Origin: an uncultured Fibrobacterota bacterium
GTDB taxonomy: Bacteria > Fibrobacterota > Chitinivibrionia > Chitinivibrionales > Chitinispirillaceae
Length of the DNA stretch: 10,620 nucleotides
Reading direction: 5' to 3'
Assembly (NCBI GenBank): GCA_903888815.1
Contig: CAISVC010000367.1
Span: 1-10,620, forward strand
Shown here: positions 8,091-10,620 of the stretch, in pieces
Position numbering within the stretch: the first letter of the stretch is position 1
How the letters are laid out: each line of letters opens with the position of its first letter
Program-made: the position numbers and the translations under genes
The notes under the pieces: generated by a model
Database searches by the model: none
What the model was told of the DNA's origin: nothing
The model's input: only the letters and a program-made list of their open reading frames with translations

Positions 8091-9320
8091 TTATTGAACA
8101 GGTCTTTCCTTCACCCACAACCCGACGATAATAATGGTAGCAATGCTGGTTCCCGCCCCGAAAAGAAACGGCGCGGCCGGCTGTACGGCAAAGAGGGTGC
8201 CTGCGATGATGCTTGCGGGCAGGAGCCCGATCCCGATGATGGTGTGCGAAAAACCCAGCGCGGTCGCTTTCGATTCGGCCGGCGCGAGTTTTGCCACAAA
8301 CGCCTTTTCAACGCCCTCGGTCATTGCGGCATAGACGCCGTAGAGCGGCCAGAATGCCCACAGCAATGCCGCGTTTTCCCGGCTGATAAAACCGAACGCC
8401 GCATAGACGACACCGTACAGTGCATAGCCGCCTATAAGTACCTTTCTGAAACCTAATCTGTCGGAAAGCGAACCGAAAGGTCCCGACAGGAGCGACGATG
8501 ACAAATTAAACAGCATATACATGAGGACGACGGACGGCAGTGCGAGTCCCAGGTTCATGCTGCGGAGCAGCAGAAACTGGTTCGATGAATTACCGAGTGT
8601 AAAAACAGCCTGGGCCAGAAAAAATATTTTGAGATTCCGGTCGTAGCGCCTGAAATCGAGATTCGGTTTTGGCCGCTGTTTAGCCTGCACTCCGGCAACA
8701 GCAGGCGGTTCCTTCAGGAAGAACAGGAAAACAACGCCGATCGCCGCAGGCACGATCGACACGACGAACATGGTGTAGAAGCCCGTCATATTTTTGATGG
8801 TGCCGCTTGCGTGATCGATGAATTTCAGGCTCAGGAAATAGAGTATGAGCACGCCGGCGGTGGCGCCGGCGAAATCCATGGCGCGCTGCAGGCCGAACGC
8901 CCTGCCCTGCATCTCAGACGGGGTTGATTCTGAAATAAGCGCATCGCGCGGAGCAGTCCGGATTCCCTTTCCAATACGGTCGATGAACCGCGAAAACAGC
9001 ACAAAGTACCAGCCCGAAGACGCAAAAAAAAGCAGCACCTTCGCGGCTGCCGAGAGGCTGTATCCGGAAATGGTCGGCAGTTTCCGCTTCCGTATCCGGT
9101 CGGAGTAATAGCCGGAAAACACTTTGAGCAGGCTTGCCGTTGATTCCGCCACTCCTTCGATGATGCCGAGAACCGGCCCGACGAGCGCTCCCCTCGCCGC
9201 CAGAATGGCGCTCACGAAGGCCTGCAGCAGCGGATAGATCATCTCTGAGGAAACGTCGGTAAAGAAGGAGGTGAAACCGGTAAGAATAACGTTGCGGTTA
9301 ACGAAGGATTTTTTACTCAT
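8091..9320 (-). CDS. MFS transporter, 12 membrane segments
   Basis: 409 residues of a major facilitator superfamily carrier in the inner membrane, with two six-helix halves and a central cytoplasmic loop near 203-228 (KEPPAVAGVQAKQRPKP). The signature loop between helices 2 and 3 is GYYSDRIRKRK (70-80), repeated in the second half as GSLSDRLGFRK (283-293). The opening FTSFFTDVSSEMIYPLL (16-32) and the block SRFIDRIGKGIRTAPRDAL (110-128) place it in a subgroup often annotated as drug or sugar efflux; the substrate cannot be told from sequence. The ATG start lacks an obvious ribosome-binding site. The gene lies upstream of the RarA-type gene in the same direction with a 37-bp gap, so co-transcription is likely, though no functional link is evident. 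Confidence 0.9.
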   Translation of the reverse strand: MSKKSFVNRNVILTGFTSFFTDVSSEMIYPLLQAFVSAILAARGALVGPVLGIIEGVAESTASLLKVFSGYYSDRIRKRKLPTISGYSLSAAAKVLLFFASSGWYFVLFSRFIDRIGKGIRTAPRDALISESTPSEMQGRAFGLQRAMDFAGATAGVLILYFLSLKFIDHASGTIKNMTGFYTMFVVSIVPAAIGVVFLFFLKEPPAVAGVQAKQRPKPNLDFRRYDRNLKIFFLAQAVFTLGNSSNQFLLLRSMNLGLALPSVVLMYMLFNLSSSLLSGPFGSLSDRLGFRKVLIGGYALYGVVYAAFGFISRENAALLWAFWPLYGVYAAMTEGVEKAFVAKLAPAESKATALGFSHTIIGIGLLPASIIAGTLFAVQPAAPFLFGAGTSIATIIIVGLWVKERPVQ

Positions 9321-9371
9321 AGTTGGTTGATGAAATTCCGCTTACCGATACCCTCTTTTTATTTGAATTCA

Positions 9372-9461
9372 GGAGGGATCACCGAGGGTTGTCGAGCGAT
9401 CATAGGGGTGGCTTCAAGCCCGGGGACCCCGGAGAGCGAGGCAATCTTCGGTGATCCCTCC
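9372..9461 (+). repeat. 90-bp palindromic element with a 22-bp stem ahead of guaB
   Basis: GGAGGGATCACCGA (9372-9385) is perfectly inverted at 9448-9461. On the plus strand the stem continues as GGGTTGTC (9386-9393) against GAGGCAATCT read back from 9447 to 9440, adding eight pairs of which three are G-U. Within the loop, GGCTTCAAGCC (9410-9420) and CCGGGGACCCCGG (9420-9432) are overlapping palindromes, and GGGGT (9405-9409) can alternatively pair with ACCCC (9426-9430). There is no T-run after either arm, so it is not a typical intrinsic terminator. It may be a dispersed palindromic repeat or a structured RNA; no known riboswitch class is recognised. Confidence 0.6.
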
Positions 9462-9537
9462 AGTCTATAGACAAAATAAAAGCGTGAAAAAGATAAAGCA
9501 ATAAAGCAATTCATCGATTTGTTTACAAAACCCCGGG

Positions 9538-9567
9538 TTGTTACCTATTTTTATGGCTTGATATAAA
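9538..9567 (+). promoter_or_regulatory. candidate sigma70-type promoter for guaB
   Basis: TTGTTA (9538-9543) and TATAAA (9562-9567) are separated by 18 bases and lie 28 bases before the guaB start, giving a very short leader. The match is fair but not unique in this A+T-rich spacer. If this is the main promoter, the 90-bp palindromic element upstream is not part of the guaB transcript. Confidence 0.4.
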
Positions 9568-9585
9568 AAGCTACCCCATCAAAAT

Positions 9586-9590
9586 GAGGT
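9586..9590 (+). promoter_or_regulatory. ribosome-binding site of guaB
   Basis: GAGGT lies four bases before the ATG at 9595-9597 and supports that start. The first in-frame residues (MARILDEVSRTFSEYLLVP) align naturally with the beginning of IMP dehydrogenases. Confidence 0.65.
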
Positions 9591-9594
9591 TGTT

Positions 9595-10620
9595 ATGGCA
9601 CGAATACTCGATGAAGTTTCCCGCACCTTTTCCGAATATCTCCTGGTGCCGCGGCTTACCGAAAAGAAGCATCTGATACAAAACGTTTCGATCGCCGCGC
9701 CGGTCGCAAAATTTAAAAAAGGCAAAGTATCTCCGCTTTCAATCAATATCCCGTTCGTTTCCGCAAGCATGCAATCGGTTTCAGGGCCTGAAATGGCCAT
9801 CGCGCTCTCGCGGCTCGGCGGACTGTCGTTCATGTACTGCTCACAGCCGGTAGCACAGCAGGCGGCCATGGTGCAGCGGGTCAAAACGCACAAGGCGGGA
9901 TTCGTTCCGTCCGATTCGAACGTACGCCCGGATACTACCCTTGCAGAAGCCGTCAACCTGCGCAAACGCACCGGGCACTCGACCATGCCGGTCACCCATG
10001 ACGGCAGCGGGAGCGGCAAATTCCTCGGCATCCTTACCGATAAGGATTTCTGGGAGTTCGAAGACGATCTCAAGCGCCCGGTGTCTGAATTCATGACCCC
10101 CAGGGGAAACGTGGTGTACGGCACGGTCGGCATTACGCTCCATGAGGCGAACCGTCTCCTGCGGAAGCAGAAAAAAGAGTGCCTGCCGATCCTTGATAAC
10201 AACGGAAAGCTCCAGTCGCTGGTATTTAAAAAGGACTACTTCGACCACATGAACAACCCCGACGAGCTGCTTGACAATCAGAAACGTCTTGCGGTGGGTG
10301 CCGGCATCAACACGCATGACTACAGGGAGCGCGTCCCGGCGCTTATCGAAGCCGGCGCCGACGTCCTGTGCTTCGACGCATCGGACGGCTATTCCGAATT
10401 CCAGAAGGAAGCCGCCCTGTGGGTCCGCAAGCATTACGAAAACAAAATAGTGGTGGGCGGCGGCAATATCGTGGACGGCGACGCGTTCCGTTTCCTTGTC
10501 CAGGAAGCGCAGCTCGATTTTGTCAAGGTCGGTATCGGCGGCGGCTCGATCTGCATCACGCGTGAGCAGAAGGGCATCGGCCGCGGTCAGGCGTCGGCCC
10601 TCATGGCGGTCGTTGCGGAA
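9595..10620 (+). CDS. guaB: inosine-5'-monophosphate dehydrogenase, N-terminal 342 residues (cut by window end)
   Basis: The frame is open from the ATG to the window edge; full enzymes have about 480-510 residues. IMPDH oxidises IMP to XMP with NAD+, the committed step of GMP synthesis, in the cytosol as a tetramer. Seen: FSEYLLVP (13-19), SASMQSVSG (56-64), the paired CBS regulatory domains (about 104-220; GHSTMPVTHDG, GILTDKDFW, PVSEFMTP, ECLPILDNNG), VGAGINTHDYRERVPALIEAGADVLCFDASDG (the NAD/IMP-site region, 234-265), GGGNIVDG, and the catalytic loop KVGIGGGSICITREQ with nucleophile C320. Most bacterial enzymes read GIGPGSICTTR here. The GGGSICITREQKGIGRGQ form closely matches the Tritrichomonas foetus enzyme as I remember it, as does much of the rest. 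The mobile flap and the catalytic arginine lie outside the window. Confidence 0.95.
   Translation, partial: MARILDEVSRTFSEYLLVPRLTEKKHLIQNVSIAAPVAKFKKGKVSPLSINIPFVSASMQSVSGPEMAIALSRLGGLSFMYCSQPVAQQAAMVQRVKTHKAGFVPSDSNVRPDTTLAEAVNLRKRTGHSTMPVTHDGSGSGKFLGILTDKDFWEFEDDLKRPVSEFMTPRGNVVYGTVGITLHEANRLLRKQKKECLPILDNNGKLQSLVFKKDYFDHMNNPDELLDNQKRLAVGAGINTHDYRERVPALIEAGADVLCFDASDGYSEFQKEAALWVRKHYENKIVVGGGNIVDGDAFRFLVQEAQLDFVKVGIGGGSICITREQKGIGRGQASALMAVVAE

Noticed and set aside
9372..9461. Intrinsic terminator for either neighbouring transcript
   Set aside because: The stem is long but no T-run follows on either strand, and MFS transcription starts away from it.
9493..9508. Two tandem copies of ATAAAGCA before guaB
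   Set aside because: Only two 8-base units in an A+T-rich spacer; too little to call a binding site or repeat.
9579..10434. Minus-strand frames of 207 and 197 codons opposite guaB
   Set aside because: guaB is unmistakable on the plus strand and is open to the window end; these are its shadows.

Overview
The window is a moderately GC-rich, densely coded stretch of bacterial chromosome with seven complete or truncated protein genes recognisable by family and one complete gene of unknown function. No plasmid, phage, transposase, CRISPR, tRNA or rRNA signature is visible. The species cannot be fixed from the sequence. The FlgD-type C-terminal domain on a probable exported protein, the RarA/methyltransferase-like fusion and the eukaryote-like IMP dehydrogenase subtype suggest an environmental, possibly uncultured, Gram-negative lineage; this is a weak inference.

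Layout. 2-259 (+) is the tail of a protein ending in a FlgD/Ig-like domain. Converging on it is a minus-strand run, read from right to left: mnmA (4362-3286, tRNA 2-thiouridylase), a 581-residue protein of unknown function (3248-1503) and an M29-type aminopeptidase (1493-294). The spacings are 37 and 9 bp, and the aminopeptidase ribosome-binding site overlaps the preceding stop codon, so the three are probably one operon. Diverging from mnmA is a fused methionine sulfoxide reductase, MsrB-MsrA (4515-5510, +). Converging on that is a second minus-strand pair: an MFS transporter (9320-8091) followed by a RarA-type AAA+ ATPase with a C-terminal methyltransferase-like domain (8053-5795). At the right edge guaB (IMP dehydrogenase, 9595 onward, +) is cut by the window end.

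The genes are mainly housekeeping and stress functions: tRNA thiolation, peptide turnover, repair of oxidised methionine, replication-fork maintenance and guanine nucleotide synthesis. I see no single pathway joining them.

The less ordinary content is in four places. (1) The 581-residue protein is an internal tandem duplication of a divergent kinase-like domain: the first copy keeps a lysine / D-x-K-P / D-Y-E series and the second has lost it. (2) The 284-bp convergent spacer between msrBA and rarA holds a roughly 180-bp element that folds into a long multi-helix structure, is flanked by an 8-bp direct repeat, and sits between inverted arrays of an AGGCA-type short repeat. (3) The spacer before guaB holds a 90-bp element with a 22-bp stem whose G-U pairs favour the plus strand. 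(4) The msrBA gene has two plausible starts, one giving a signal-peptide-like N-terminus and one, with the better ribosome-binding site, giving a cytosolic form.
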